Shown here: positions 36,907 to 45,727 of the stretch, piece after piece
Position numbering within the stretch: position 1 is the first letter of the stretch
Layout: the number at the start of each line of letters is the position of its first letter
Source of the DNA: Stappia sp. WLB 29
GTDB lineage: Bacteria > Pseudomonadota > Alphaproteobacteria > Rhizobiales > Stappiaceae
Reading direction: 5' to 3'
Assembly (NCBI RefSeq): GCF_023507705.1
Contig: NZ_JALBGD010000004.1
Span: forward strand, 395,588 to 459,587
Length of the DNA stretch: 64,000 bases
Program-made: the position numbers and the translations under genes
The notes under the pieces: model-generated
Databases searched by the model: none
The model's input: only the letters and a program-made list of their open reading frames with translations
Told to the model about the DNA's origin: nothing

Positions 36907-37649
36907 GCGCGCCGTTCCCCGTCCTGCTGCTCGCCGGCACCGGCGAGGCGCGTGCCCTTGCCGGCCGGCTCGCGGGCGATCCGCGCTTCCACGTCACCGC
37001 ATCGCTTGCCGGCGCCGTCGAACGTCCCGAGGTCTATCCGGTTCGCGTGCGCATCGGCGGCTTTGGCGGGTCGCAAGGGCTGGACACGTGGCTGCGGGGC
37101 GAAGGCATCGCCGCCCTGGTCGATGCCACCCATCCCTTCGCCGCGCGCATTTCCGCCAATGCCGTCGTCGCCTCGCGGGCTGCCGGCATTCCCCTGGTGC
37201 GGTTGGAGCGTCCGGCCTGGCAGGCCGCACCGGGCGATGACTGGCAGGAGGTCGCGGATCTCGATGAGGCGGCCGCCGGGCTGCCGCAGGGCGCACGTCC
37301 TTTCCTCGCGGTCGGACGCAAGGAAATCTCCCGCTTTTCGCATCGCCGCGATCTCGACTGTTTGACGCGGATGATCGACCCGCCGGAGCCGGGGACCCTG
37401 CTGCCGCCCGGCCGCCTGGTGCTCGCGCGGCCCTCCAGGGACGTCGATGCGGAAGCGGCCTTGCTGGAGCAGCACGGCGCCACCCATGTGGTCACGAAGA
37501 ACAGCGGCGGTCCTTGGGGTGAGGCGAAGCTGCTCGCCGCCCGCCGTCTCGGTCTGCCGGTCATCATGGTGCGCCGGCCGGAGCTTATCGGCGGCGAGGT
37601 GGTTGCGGACGTCCCGGCTGCGCTCGCCTGGCTGGAAGCGCGGCTTTGA
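36903..37649 (+). CDS. cobK: Precorrin-6A (cobalt-precorrin-6A) reductase CobK/CbiJ
   Basis: NADPH-dependent reductase of 248 residues. It starts VLLLAGTGEARALAGRLAG and shows ALVDATHPFAARISANAVVASRAAGIPLVRLERPAW, FLAVGRKEISRF and VTKNSGGPWGEAKLLAARRLGLPVIMVRRP, the family hallmarks. GTG 36903 overlaps the cbiD stop (GTGA). It ends the cobalamin region, with four bases to the convergent WecG-type gene. Confidence 0.94.
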   Translation: MSAPFPVLLLAGTGEARALAGRLAGDPRFHVTASLAGAVERPEVYPVRVRIGGFGGSQGLDTWLRGEGIAALVDATHPFAARISANAVVASRAAGIPLVRLERPAWQAAPGDDWQEVADLDEAAAGLPQGARPFLAVGRKEISRFSHRRDLDCLTRMIDPPEPGTLLPPGRLVLARPSRDVDAEAALLEQHGATHVVTKNSGGPWGEAKLLAARRLGLPVIMVRRPELIGGEVVADVPAALAWLEARL

Positions 37650-37653
37650 CCGC

Positions 37654-38427
37654 TCAGGCGCGGGCGGACTTTCCCGACAGCTTCAGGTACAGGATCTTCC
37701 ACAGATAGCGGAGGATGCCGGTCGTATAGCGCTGGCCGAGCCGCTTGGGCTCCTGTCCCAGCCGGTAGACCCATTCCAGCCCGTTGCGCCGAAAGAAGGA
37801 AGGCGCCCGCGTCACCTCGCCGGCGGTGAAGTCGAACAGTGCGCCGACGCCGAGGGCCAGCGGCACGTCGAGATCGGCCCAAAGCCGATCGATGAGGAGT
37901 TCCTGCCGCGGGTTGCCCATCGCCACGAGCAGGATGTCGGGGCGGGCGGCGTTGATGTCGGCAACGATCTGCGGGAGTTCAGCCTCGTCGAAATAGCCGC
38001 TGCGCCAGCCGCAGACGGCGATTGCGGGATGGCGGGCCGCGAACATGCCGGCGGCTCTCTCCGCCACTTCGGGCCTGGCACCGAAAAGATAGACGCGCGT
38101 GCCCACAGGCGCGGCGTCCAGCAGCGCAGGCACGAAGTCGGTACCGTTGAGATTGTCCTCAAAGCCCGTGCCGGAGAGCAGCCGCGCGCCGATCTCCGCG
38201 CCGATCCCGTCGTTCAGCACGAGGAAGCGGGAGAGCGCCTGTGCGAAGGCCGGGTCGTCCATCGCCAGCAGCAGGCCGTGGGCATTGGCGAAGGCGACGG
38301 CAAGGCGGTTGCCGGACCCCGGCACGGCGAGCAGACGGCGGATGGCCGCCTCGCGGCCGAGGCGCGCGATGGCGACCGGGCCGATCTGCACGCTCTCCTG
38401 GTCTGTCGTGGCGATCTTGCGCGTCAT
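37654..38427 (-). CDS. WecG/TagA/CpsF family glycosyltransferase
   Basis: GT26-type enzyme of 257 residues. Motifs are AVAFANAHGLLLAMDDPAFAQAL, LVLNDGIGAEIGARLL, GTDFVPALLDAA, VYLFGARPEVAERAA and LLVAMGNPRQELLIDRLW. Members add ManNAcA, ManNAc or glucuronic acid to lipid-linked sugar intermediates at the membrane. ATG 38427 follows GGACGGAAGCGG; a GTG 36 bases upstream is possible. It is the leftmost gene of the exopolysaccharide locus, divergent from the co-polymerase. Confidence 0.9.
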   Translation of the reverse strand: MTRKIATTDQESVQIGPVAIARLGREAAIRRLLAVPGSGNRLAVAFANAHGLLLAMDDPAFAQALSRFLVLNDGIGAEIGARLLSGTGFEDNLNGTDFVPALLDAAPVGTRVYLFGARPEVAERAAGMFAARHPAIAVCGWRSGYFDEAELPQIVADINAARPDILLVAMGNPRQELLIDRLWADLDVPLALGVGALFDFTAGEVTRAPSFFRRNGLEWVYRLGQEPKRLGQRYTTGILRYLWKILYLKLSGKSARA

Positions 38428-38679
38428 CCGCTTCCGTCCGTTGCCTGTGCCGGGCACTGTCACAGGTTTGGGGTGTACCGATCAACAGCAGCCTAACGAT
38501 ACTCCGCAAGTTTCCGGCGAGCATGAACACCCGGTTAACCGCAAGGTCGGGTTCGCCGTTTGCAGCGGCCCTTTGGGGAAATGTTAACCATGACGGAAGA
38601 GACTGGCGAGTGTGCCGGCCCTATGGCGTGGCGGTGAGCCGGGCTCCCGGCGCGTGAGAACAGCGATGGCTTCCCGAGC

Positions 38680-40692
38680 ATGATCGACATCTACCAGATC
38701 CCCGGCATTCTGAAGAAGCGCATGATCTGGCTGATCATCCTGCCTTTGCTCTTCATGGCCCTCGCTCTCGTCTATCTGACCGTGCGCACCCCGAACTACC
38801 GCGCAGTAGTCGAAATGCTGATCGAGCCGCAGGCTCTCCAGATCGTCGGCAACGAAATCGTGTCGCGCCAAGGCGGCGACAGCGTCCAGCGCCTCGCCAT
38901 CGACAGCCAGACCTATGTGATTCTCTCCAATTCGGCGCTCAACGAGGTCGTCGACAAGCTCGATCTGGAGAACGATCCGGCGATCCTGCCGAAATCCGGC
39001 GGGCTGCTGTCGAAGCTGCTGGGCGGCGGCAAGGAGCCGTCGGCACAGGACCGGCGCGCCGCGGCGATCAGCAACCTGCGCGAACGCCTGCAGGTGATGC
39101 GGATCGAGAACTCCTTCGTCTTCAACATCTTCATGCAGCACCCGGACCGCTTCCGGGCGGCCGAGATCGCCAACGAGGCCGCCCGCATCTATCTCGACGA
39201 ACAGCGCACGCGGCGCACCGAGTCCACCTTGCGCGCCTCCGTCGAGCTGCAGGCCCAGGCGGACGGCATGCGCAAGCGCGTCGAGGAGGCCGAGGCGAAG
39301 GTCGAGGCCTTCCGTGCCGAGAACGGTCTGATCCGCACCAGCGAACGCGGGCTTGTCGTGGGCCAGCGGCTGCAGGAGCTGAACTCCCAGCTGACCCAGG
39401 CGCGGGTCGAGCTGGAGGGCGCGCGCGCCAACGCCGATCTGCTCGCAGGCCTCACCGCCGATGCCATCGAGAGCGGGTCCCTGCCCGTCAGGCTGCAGAC
39501 AACGACCCTCGGTTCCCTGCGCGTCCAGTACGCCCGCATCGCCGAGCGGGAAGCACAGGCGGCGACGACGCTCGGCACCAATCATCCGCAGCTGCGCGAG
39601 CTGCGCTCCCAGCTGACCAACACCCGCCAGATGATCGACGACGAGCTCAGCCGCGTGCGTCGCTCCGCCAATGCCGACCTGCAGCGCGCGGAGGCCAATG
39701 TCGCTGCGCTGGAAACCCAGCTGCAGGGCGTGACCTCCACCAGCGTCGACCAGAGCCGGGCAGAGATCCAGCTGCGCCAACTCGAAAGCGAGGCGGATTC
39801 GCTCGCTTCCGTCTACCGGACCTTCCTGAGCCGGGCAAAGGAACTCGACGAGCAGAGCAGCATCGACACCAGCAATTCCCGCATCATTTCGCCGGCGGTG
39901 GCGCCGCTTCGCTCGATGGGCCCCTCCGGCCTGATCGTCCTGCTGGCGGCCGGCGTCTTCGGCACCATCATGGCGGCAGGATCCGCTGTCGGCTGGGAGA
40001 TCCTCAACGGCAAGCTGGGCTCCGAGCGCGAGCTGGTGGACATTACCGGCGTGCCCCTCATCGCCAGCTTGACGGTGCCCGGTAGCCGTCGCGGCCTGCG
40101 CAAACGCTCCGACGACAGCGCGGCCGAACGCCAGCTTGCGGTCACCCGCATCGCCTTCGCGCTGCGCCATGCGTTCGAAAACGAGCGCCCCGCCCACGTG
40201 CTCGTGCTCGCAACGGGCAGCGGGACCGATATCGCGCCGCTGTCCCGTGCGATCGCGGCCAGCCTCTACGACATGGGCGAGGACGTGCTGCTTGCCCGCC
40301 CCGGCGACGGAACGGCGCGCCTGGCAGCCCCGGCCAGCGGGACCGCCGTTGCCGAGGCGGGAGGGCGCTCGCGCCTGTCCGACCGTCGCCGCCAGGCCGA
40401 GACCGCGGCATCGGCGTCGACGCCGGCCGCGCGTTTCACCGTCGAACGGCTGGACGGGCGTGCCAGCCGGGCGGGCGTCGATGCGTTCGACACGACGGGG
40501 GACGAGTTCCTGATCATCGACGGCGGGTCGGCGCTGTCCAACCCCCATCTCCCGATGCTTCTCGACTATAGCGATGCGATCCTGCTGGTCACCCGGGTCG
40601 GCGACACGGCCCGGTCCGATCTCGACCGCACGCTCGCCCTGCTCAAGCCCTGGGAAGAGCGGATGATCGGCAATGTCGCGCTGGCGGCCTGA
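38680..40692 (+). CDS. Wzz/GNVR polysaccharide co-polymerase with degenerate kinase-like domain
   Basis: Chain-length/export protein of 670 residues. The N-terminal Wzz part has a first membrane helix (IWLIILPLLFMALALVYLTV). A long coiled coil follows at about 190-400 (repeated heptads such as ELQAQADGMRKRVEEAEAKVEAF), then a second helix (LIVLLAAGVFGTIMAAGSAV) near 425-445. The C-terminal domain resembles a BY-kinase, but at the P-loop position it reads ATGSGTDIAPL (residues 511-521) without the GK(S/T), and no Tyr-rich tail is present. It is therefore probably a catalytically dead partner. Overlaps the next gene by 20 bases. Confidence 0.88.
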   Translation: MIDIYQIPGILKKRMIWLIILPLLFMALALVYLTVRTPNYRAVVEMLIEPQALQIVGNEIVSRQGGDSVQRLAIDSQTYVILSNSALNEVVDKLDLENDPAILPKSGGLLSKLLGGGKEPSAQDRRAAAISNLRERLQVMRIENSFVFNIFMQHPDRFRAAEIANEAARIYLDEQRTRRTESTLRASVELQAQADGMRKRVEEAEAKVEAFRAENGLIRTSERGLVVGQRLQELNSQLTQARVELEGARANADLLAGLTADAIESGSLPVRLQTTTLGSLRVQYARIAEREAQAATTLGTNHPQLRELRSQLTNTRQMIDDELSRVRRSANADLQRAEANVAALETQLQGVTSTSVDQSRAEIQLRQLESEADSLASVYRTFLSRAKELDEQSSIDTSNSRIISPAVAPLRSMGPSGLIVLLAAGVFGTIMAAGSAVGWEILNGKLGSERELVDITGVPLIASLTVPGSRRGLRKRSDDSAAERQLAVTRIAFALRHAFENERPAHVLVLATGSGTDIAPLSRAIAASLYDMGEDVLLARPGDGTARLAAPASGTAVAEAGGRSRLSDRRRQAETAASASTPAARFTVERLDGRASRAGVDAFDTTGDEFLIIDGGSALSNPHLPMLLDYSDAILLVTRVGDTARSDLDRTLALLKPWEERMIGNVALAA

Positions 40693-41962
40693 AACGTCGG
40701 GCGCGCCCGTCTGGAGCAGGCTGCCTGCTGCGCGTCCGACCGCCGTCCGCCGGCCGGACACCTACGACCTGTGGATCCGGGCCGCCGGACTGCTGGTCAT
40801 CGGCACCATCGTCTTCAACTTCTTCCTGGCGTTCCTGAACACCCGCGTGATGGGTGTCTCGCAGAATATCGTGATGCTGGCGGAGCTCGTGCTGATCGCC
40901 GGTGCCATGATCCTGGCTGCCGACCGGCGCGCCGGGCTCTATGCGCTGCTGGCCGTTTATCTCGCCTATATGGCGCTGATCCTGGCGCTGCGGCCCGAGC
41001 TCGACCTGAAGGCGATCCGCGACGGACTGATCCCCATCGCGTTCTATTTCCTCGGACGGCGGGTCCGGGATATCGAGAGCGTCGATCGCATTGTGGTGCT
41101 GTCGGCAGGCATCGTCGTCGCGATCGGCTTCTTCGAATACTTCCTGCTCGACCTGTTCGTCGCGAACGTCAACGTGCTGAAATACTACATCTCCCGCGGC
41201 ACGCTGGAGGTCGGCGACAACCTCGTCGAGGATTCCTCGCTGTTCATCAGCGGCACCCGCATGCAGGGCCGCAACCTGCTGCCGTTCCTCGGCACCCACC
41301 GGGTGTCGTCGGTCTTTCTCGAGCCGGTGGCGATGGGCAATTACGGCGCCTTCCTGGTGCTGTGGGCGGTCTTCCGAAAGGACATGACCCATCGCTGGCT
41401 GCTTCTGGCGGCGGCCTGCGTCGTCATTGTCCTCGGCGATGCGCGTTTCGGCATGATGGTCTGCTTTGCCCTGATCGCCGTGATCCTGGTCTACCGCCTC
41501 GTGCCTCGGCTGATCTGGGTGCTGGTGCCGGCCTTCATCACGCTGGCCATGGCCGTCTACGGCATGTCGACCGATGCGCTGCGCTGGGAGGACGATCTGG
41601 GGGGGCGCTGGCTGCACGCGTCCTGGCTGCTGCTCAAGCTCGACATCCAGGGTGTGTTCGGCATTTCCAGCTATGGCGGCTTCCTGGAGGACAACGGCTA
41701 TGCCTATTCGCTCCACCAGCTCGGTCTCATCGGCATTGCCGGCCTGTGGTCGCTCTACATCTTCGCGCCGGTGCGCTCGCCCGATGCCTGGCGCTTCCGC
41801 GCCCCGCTCGTGACCTATATCTGCCTGCTGATGGTGGTCTCGGCCTCGTTCTATTCGATCAAGACCGCCGGGCTTCTGTGGTTCTGCGCCGGTGCCGTCG
41901 ACGTGTGGCGCGGCTTTGCAGCTGGCCGTCAGCGCGGCGAAGGCCCGAGCGCCTCGCGGTAG
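40673..41962 (+). CDS. O-antigen/exopolysaccharide polymerase-like membrane protein
   Basis: 429-residue integral membrane protein with about ten hydrophobic segments and a large loop after ISRGTLEVGDNLVEDSSLFISGTRMQGRNLLPFLGTHRVSSVFLEPVAMGN. FLEPVAMGN and RFGMM motifs are like those of Wzy-type polymerases that join repeat units on the periplasmic side. It starts inside the co-polymerase gene and runs 34 bases past the stop of the convergent glycosyltransferase, so the two genes overlap tail-to-tail. Confidence 0.82.
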   Translation: MSRWRPETSGAPVWSRLPAARPTAVRRPDTYDLWIRAAGLLVIGTIVFNFFLAFLNTRVMGVSQNIVMLAELVLIAGAMILAADRRAGLYALLAVYLAYMALILALRPELDLKAIRDGLIPIAFYFLGRRVRDIESVDRIVVLSAGIVVAIGFFEYFLLDLFVANVNVLKYYISRGTLEVGDNLVEDSSLFISGTRMQGRNLLPFLGTHRVSSVFLEPVAMGNYGAFLVLWAVFRKDMTHRWLLLAAACVVIVLGDARFGMMVCFALIAVILVYRLVPRLIWVLVPAFITLAMAVYGMSTDALRWEDDLGGRWLHASWLLLKLDIQGVFGISSYGGFLEDNGYAYSLHQLGLIGIAGLWSLYIFAPVRSPDAWRFRAPLVTYICLLMVVSASFYSIKTAGLLWFCAGAVDVWRGFAAGRQRGEGPSASR

Positions 41963-43074
41963 AATTCCGCGTAGCGCTCGACCGTACTCTCCCAGGAATA
42001 GCTCTGCGCCACCGCAATCGCCGCCGCGCGCGCGCCTTGCGGATCGAGCGCCAGGCGATCGTGGGCACGGGCCAGCGCGTCGGCAGCCTGCTCCGCTTCG
42101 CCGAAGTCCGCCAGCGCGATCTCGCTGTGCTTGCGCGCAAAGGCGGAAAAGGCGGCATTCGGCTCCACGACCGGCACGAGACCTGCGCTCATCGCCTCGA
42201 TCAGGGCGATGCCGAACCCCTCATAGACGGAGGCGCTGGCAAACAGGCTGGCGCGACCGACGATCTCGCGCATCGCTGCATCGTCCAGGCCGACATGCAG
42301 CCGCGCCCGGCCAGCGAGCCCGCGTTCGCCGATCATCGCCTCCACGTCCTTGCCGCTCCAGTCGAACGGCGTGCCGACGATGTCGAGCGTCCAGTCCGAA
42401 TCGCGCCGGGCGAGGACCGCGAAGGCGTCGAGCACCCGGTCGATGCGCTTGTTGTGCGACAGCCGGCCGATGCTGACAATGCCCTTCGCCGGATTTTTCG
42501 CGCCTGCATCGCCGAGCTTGGAGAGATCGACGCCGTTCTCGATCAAGCGCACCTTGCTGGGGGCGATGGCGGCGAAGCGCTCGTAGTCGCTCTGGCTGCA
42601 GCAGGCGATGCCGCGATAGGCGGTCGCCGAAAGCCGCGTCAGGGTGTTGAACCAGACGGTCTTCAGCCCGCCTGCCGTGCCGGAGTGGAAGAATCCGCCA
42701 TGGGTGGTGGCAACGAGCGGCCTGCGGTGAAACGGGGCGGCAAGCGCGAGCGCGTCGAAGAAGAAGTCGATGGCATGGACATGCACGAGCCCTGCGCCGG
42801 CAATCGCCTTGAAGACCCCCGGTGTGACGGGATAGCGCGTCGAGCCGTGCCAGGGCAGGCGGATCACCTCGATGCCGTCGATGATCTCCCGCGCGGGCAG
42901 GCGCCCGCCCGTGCCGCCGCGAAAGACGCGGTCGCAGGTGACGATCTTGACGCTGGCGAAGCGGTCTTTCTGCCGGGCGGCGAGACTTGCGACGAAGTCC
43001 TCAAGCCCGCCGACGCTCGGCCTGTATTGGCGCACCACATGCACCAGGTGCAATTGGCCATCCTGCGGGATCAT
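41929..43074 (-). CDS. Glycosyltransferase family 4
   Basis: GT-B retaining glycosyltransferase of 381 residues. The acceptor half starts LHLVHVVRQYRPSVGGLEDFVASLA; the donor half has VSIGRLSHNKRIDRVLDAFAVL and the nucleotide-sugar motif ASVYEGFGIALIEAMSAGLVPVVEP. It likely builds the lipid-linked repeat unit in the cytoplasm. ATG 43074 overlaps the deacetylase stop (ATGA). The same frame is open further upstream, which is shadow. Its 3' end overlaps the polymerase gene on the other strand. Confidence 0.92.
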   Translation of the reverse strand: MIPQDGQLHLVHVVRQYRPSVGGLEDFVASLAARQKDRFASVKIVTCDRVFRGGTGGRLPAREIIDGIEVIRLPWHGSTRYPVTPGVFKAIAGAGLVHVHAIDFFFDALALAAPFHRRPLVATTHGGFFHSGTAGGLKTVWFNTLTRLSATAYRGIACCSQSDYERFAAIAPSKVRLIENGVDLSKLGDAGAKNPAKGIVSIGRLSHNKRIDRVLDAFAVLARRDSDWTLDIVGTPFDWSGKDVEAMIGERGLAGRARLHVGLDDAAMREIVGRASLFASASVYEGFGIALIEAMSAGLVPVVEPNAAFSAFARKHSEIALADFGEAEQAADALARAHDRLALDPQGARAAAIAVAQSYSWESTVERYAEFYREALGPSPR

Positions 43075-44180
43075 GCGGCGGGGGCCGTCACCCCGGCCAG
43101 CGGATTGCCGCCGCGGGTGGCAAGCGCCCGGAACAGTCCGTCGATGCCGCATTCGGTGTAGGAGGCGGAATCCGCCGTGAACTCGGCATTCTGCCGCGGC
43201 AGGGTGAACATGTGGTCGGCATGGGCCGGGAACAGGCAGCCCGGCGTGGTGGTCACCGCGGTGCGGAAACCCGCCTCGCGCACGACCCTCGGCTCGCGCT
43301 CGCCCGACAGCGAGGGCGGCCCGTAAGGGTAGGCGAAATGCGGCACCTCGCGGCCCAGCAATGCTTCCAGATAGGCCTTGTTGTCGGCGATGTCGGCACG
43401 CAGCTGGTCTTCGTCCAGCAGGGCGAGGGCGCGGTGCGTCGTGGTATGGGCGCCGATCTCGATCAGGGGGTGCCGGTCGGCGGCTTTCACGCCGGCATCG
43501 TCCAGCGTGTAGCGAGCCACGATGTCGGCAACGCAGATGCCGTGCGCCGTGAATGTCGGCGAGAGCATCTCGGCCCGGTGGAAGTCCTCCCAGACCCAGG
43601 CGACGGCCCGCCGCAGTCCGGCGATCTTGCTGTCGGTATCCGGGCAGGTGAAGCGCTGTCCCATCGGCTCGATCTCGATCCGCTCGCGCGAACGGAAGAG
43701 TTCGGTCAGGCCCAGCCACCAGGCATTGATGGTGCGGGTCATCATCTCGGTCGGGACGTAGATCGTTGCCGGCGCGGCGTATTTCTCAAGGAGCGGCAGG
43801 GCGAGGTCGATATTGGAGCGATAGCCGTCGTCGAAGGTCAGCACGGCGAAGGGGCGCGGATCGTTCTGGGCGATGCGGCGCGTTGCCTCGTCGAGCGTCA
43901 CCACCTGCCGGCCGCGCTGCTTCAGTCCGGCCAGGATGCGGCCGAAATCGTCGATCAGGCATCCCTGGTCGAGATGCGCGCGGGTGTTCCGGGTGAAGTG
44001 GTGGAACATCAGGATGATGCCGGAGCCGCCGTAACGATAGCCGATCAGGCGGGTGAGGCGGCTCTTCGCCAACATCCGCAGCCCGAACGTCTTGATCCGC
44101 CGGCGCGTGCGCTCGCCGGTCGTCAGCTGCGGCGTAACGGTCGGTACGGCTTGCAGCAGGCTGTGGGTTCTTGCCGTCAT
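43071..44180 (-). CDS. Polysaccharide deacetylase family protein (NodB-like)
   Basis: 369-residue carbohydrate esterase family 4-like protein. The metal-binding and catalytic Asp pair is in AVLTFDDGYRSN, and the His pair in IEIGAHTTTHRALA. YVPTEMMTRTINAWW and HFAYPYGPPS are further family blocks. It has no signal peptide; a basic N-terminus suggests cytoplasmic action on lipid-linked sugars or membrane association. First gene of the two-gene minus-strand operon with the GT4 gene. Confidence 0.9.
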   Translation of the reverse strand: MTARTHSLLQAVPTVTPQLTTGERTRRRIKTFGLRMLAKSRLTRLIGYRYGGSGIILMFHHFTRNTRAHLDQGCLIDDFGRILAGLKQRGRQVVTLDEATRRIAQNDPRPFAVLTFDDGYRSNIDLALPLLEKYAAPATIYVPTEMMTRTINAWWLGLTELFRSRERIEIEPMGQRFTCPDTDSKIAGLRRAVAWVWEDFHRAEMLSPTFTAHGICVADIVARYTLDDAGVKAADRHPLIEIGAHTTTHRALALLDEDQLRADIADNKAYLEALLGREVPHFAYPYGPPSLSGEREPRVVREAGFRTAVTTTPGCLFPAHADHMFTLPRQNAEFTADSASYTECGIDGLFRALATRGGNPLAGVTAPAA

Positions 44181-44494
44181 CTTATGGCCATCCTGTCATG
44201 CAGGAAGTCTTCCGTTTTCGTGTCCCGTCTGCTCGAAGCTAGCGGCAGACCGTGAACGCCGGGTTGCAGGCGGTCGGCCTGTGCCGCGTTTCGATTGCCA
44301 TGGTAAAGCAAAATTGAAGACCGGCGCCGATCCAGGCCTTTCCTATTGCGGCAAGCTCCGGTTAACGCCATTGACCGGAAGCTTCTCCCAGATGCGCCGG
44401 AAATCGCTGCGAACACGGCCGATTAACATGTTTCGGCTAGTCAGGTGGTGAGTTGGAACCCGCAGGCACCAGACCCACGGAAACGCCCAGGCCG
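44181..44494. other. Divergent intergenic region of the exopolysaccharide locus
   Basis: About 310 bases between the deacetylase and the forward glycosyltransferase. It must hold both promoters. I see no strong operator, hairpin or small gene here. A TTG at 44453 after AGGTGGTGAG could extend the downstream gene. Confidence 0.4.
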
Positions 44495-45727
44495 ATGCGA
44501 ATCTTGATGGCTTGCGCCGCCTTTCCTCCCTTCATGGACGGCGGGGGGCCCATTTCAGCCCTGATGCTGGCCCGCATGCTTGCGGGCGAGGGACATGTGC
44601 TGCGCGTCGTCAATGTCGCGGACGAGGAAGCCCTGGAGCAGGCCGACGGGTTCGAAGTCCGGCGCATTCGCTCGCCCAGCGTCTACTGGAACTACCGCCG
44701 GCCGCGCCCGACCTGGAAGAAGATCGCCTGGCATCTGCTGGAAAACGGCAATCCGCGTGCCTTCGCGGCGATGCGCCGCGAGGTCGCCGACTTCCGTCCC
44801 GACGTCCTGCTGACCGACAGCATCGAGAACATCAACGTGGCGTCCTGGGCGGCCGCCCGTTCGCTGGGGGTGCCGGTCGCCCACACGCTGCGCAGCGCCT
44901 TCCTGCTGTGCTGGCGCGGCGTCATGCAGAAGGCCGACGGGAGCAATTGCGATGGCCAGTGCGCCGGCTGCTGGCTCACCTCGCTCGGCAAGCGGCATTT
45001 CACCCGCTATGTCGACGCGGTCTGCGGCGAAAGCCGGGAGGTCGTCGCGCGGCATCTGTCGGCCGGCTATTTCCCCAATGCGGCGACCCGGCGCATTCCC
45101 GGTGCGATCGATCCGGTGCCCGGTGCGACTGCGCGGCGCTTTCCGCAAGACAGGCCGCTGCGCGTCGGCTTCCTCAGCGTCCATACCCCTTTCAAGGGGT
45201 TGCAGGTTCTGGCGCAGGCGGCCGCCTTGGCTGTCGCCTCTCGTCCCGTGGACTATGTTGTCGCCGGCACTTCGCCAGACGGCAGCGATGCTGCGGCACT
45301 GACGAAAGGTTTCCCGGCGGACAGGACCCGCTTCGTCGGTTGGGCCGATCCGGCAACCTTCTTCCCGCAGATCGACCTCTTGGTCTTTCCCTCCATCGGC
45401 CGCGAGGCGTTCGGCCGCGTGGCCATTGAGGCCTTCGCCCATGGCGTGCCGGTGCTCGGTTCCGATCTCGGCGGCATTGCCGAAACCGTCATTCCGGACC
45501 ATAACGGCTTCCTGTTCCCGGCCGGCGATGCGGCATCGCTTGCCGCGCTGATCGAGCGGATCGCCGGCGACGGTGCGCTTTTCGAACGTTTGTCGCAGGC
45601 GGCGCTCGCCTCGGCGGAGCCCTATTACCGGCCGCGTGTGGCGGCCGCCTATACCCAGTTTCTGGAGACAGCAGTGGAACACGCGGCAGCGCGCGCCGGC
45701 GATGTGCGGGAGCAGGTGGCCTCATGA
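44495..45727 (+). CDS. Glycosyltransferase family 4 (group 1)
   Basis: 410-residue GT-B enzyme. It begins MRILMACAAFPPFMDGGGPI and has the Rossmann donor half with VGFLSVHTPFKGLQVLAQAAAL, RFVGWADPATFFPQIDLLVFPSIGREAFGRVAIEAFAHGVPVLGSDLGG. A Cys-containing stretch, KADGSNCDGQCAGCWLTS (about residues 148-165), looks like the small zinc-knuckle insert found in some GT4 proteins. ATG 44495 is chosen by homology; TTG 44453 adds 14 residues. Ends with an ATGA overlap with the flippase. Confidence 0.9.
   Translation: MRILMACAAFPPFMDGGGPISALMLARMLAGEGHVLRVVNVADEEALEQADGFEVRRIRSPSVYWNYRRPRPTWKKIAWHLLENGNPRAFAAMRREVADFRPDVLLTDSIENINVASWAAARSLGVPVAHTLRSAFLLCWRGVMQKADGSNCDGQCAGCWLTSLGKRHFTRYVDAVCGESREVVARHLSAGYFPNAATRRIPGAIDPVPGATARRFPQDRPLRVGFLSVHTPFKGLQVLAQAAALAVASRPVDYVVAGTSPDGSDAAALTKGFPADRTRFVGWADPATFFPQIDLLVFPSIGREAFGRVAIEAFAHGVPVLGSDLGGIAETVIPDHNGFLFPAGDAASLAALIERIAGDGALFERLSQAALASAEPYYRPRVAAAYTQFLETAVEHAAARAGDVREQVAS

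Noticed and set aside
38590-38637. Short frame beginning MTEETGECAG before the co-polymerase gene
   Set aside because: No good ribosome site and only 15 codons; no reason to call it a gene.
41929-43719. 596-codon minus frame suggesting a fused glycosyltransferase
   Set aside because: The upstream third lies inside the deacetylase gene in another frame; the real start is the ATGA overlap at 43074.
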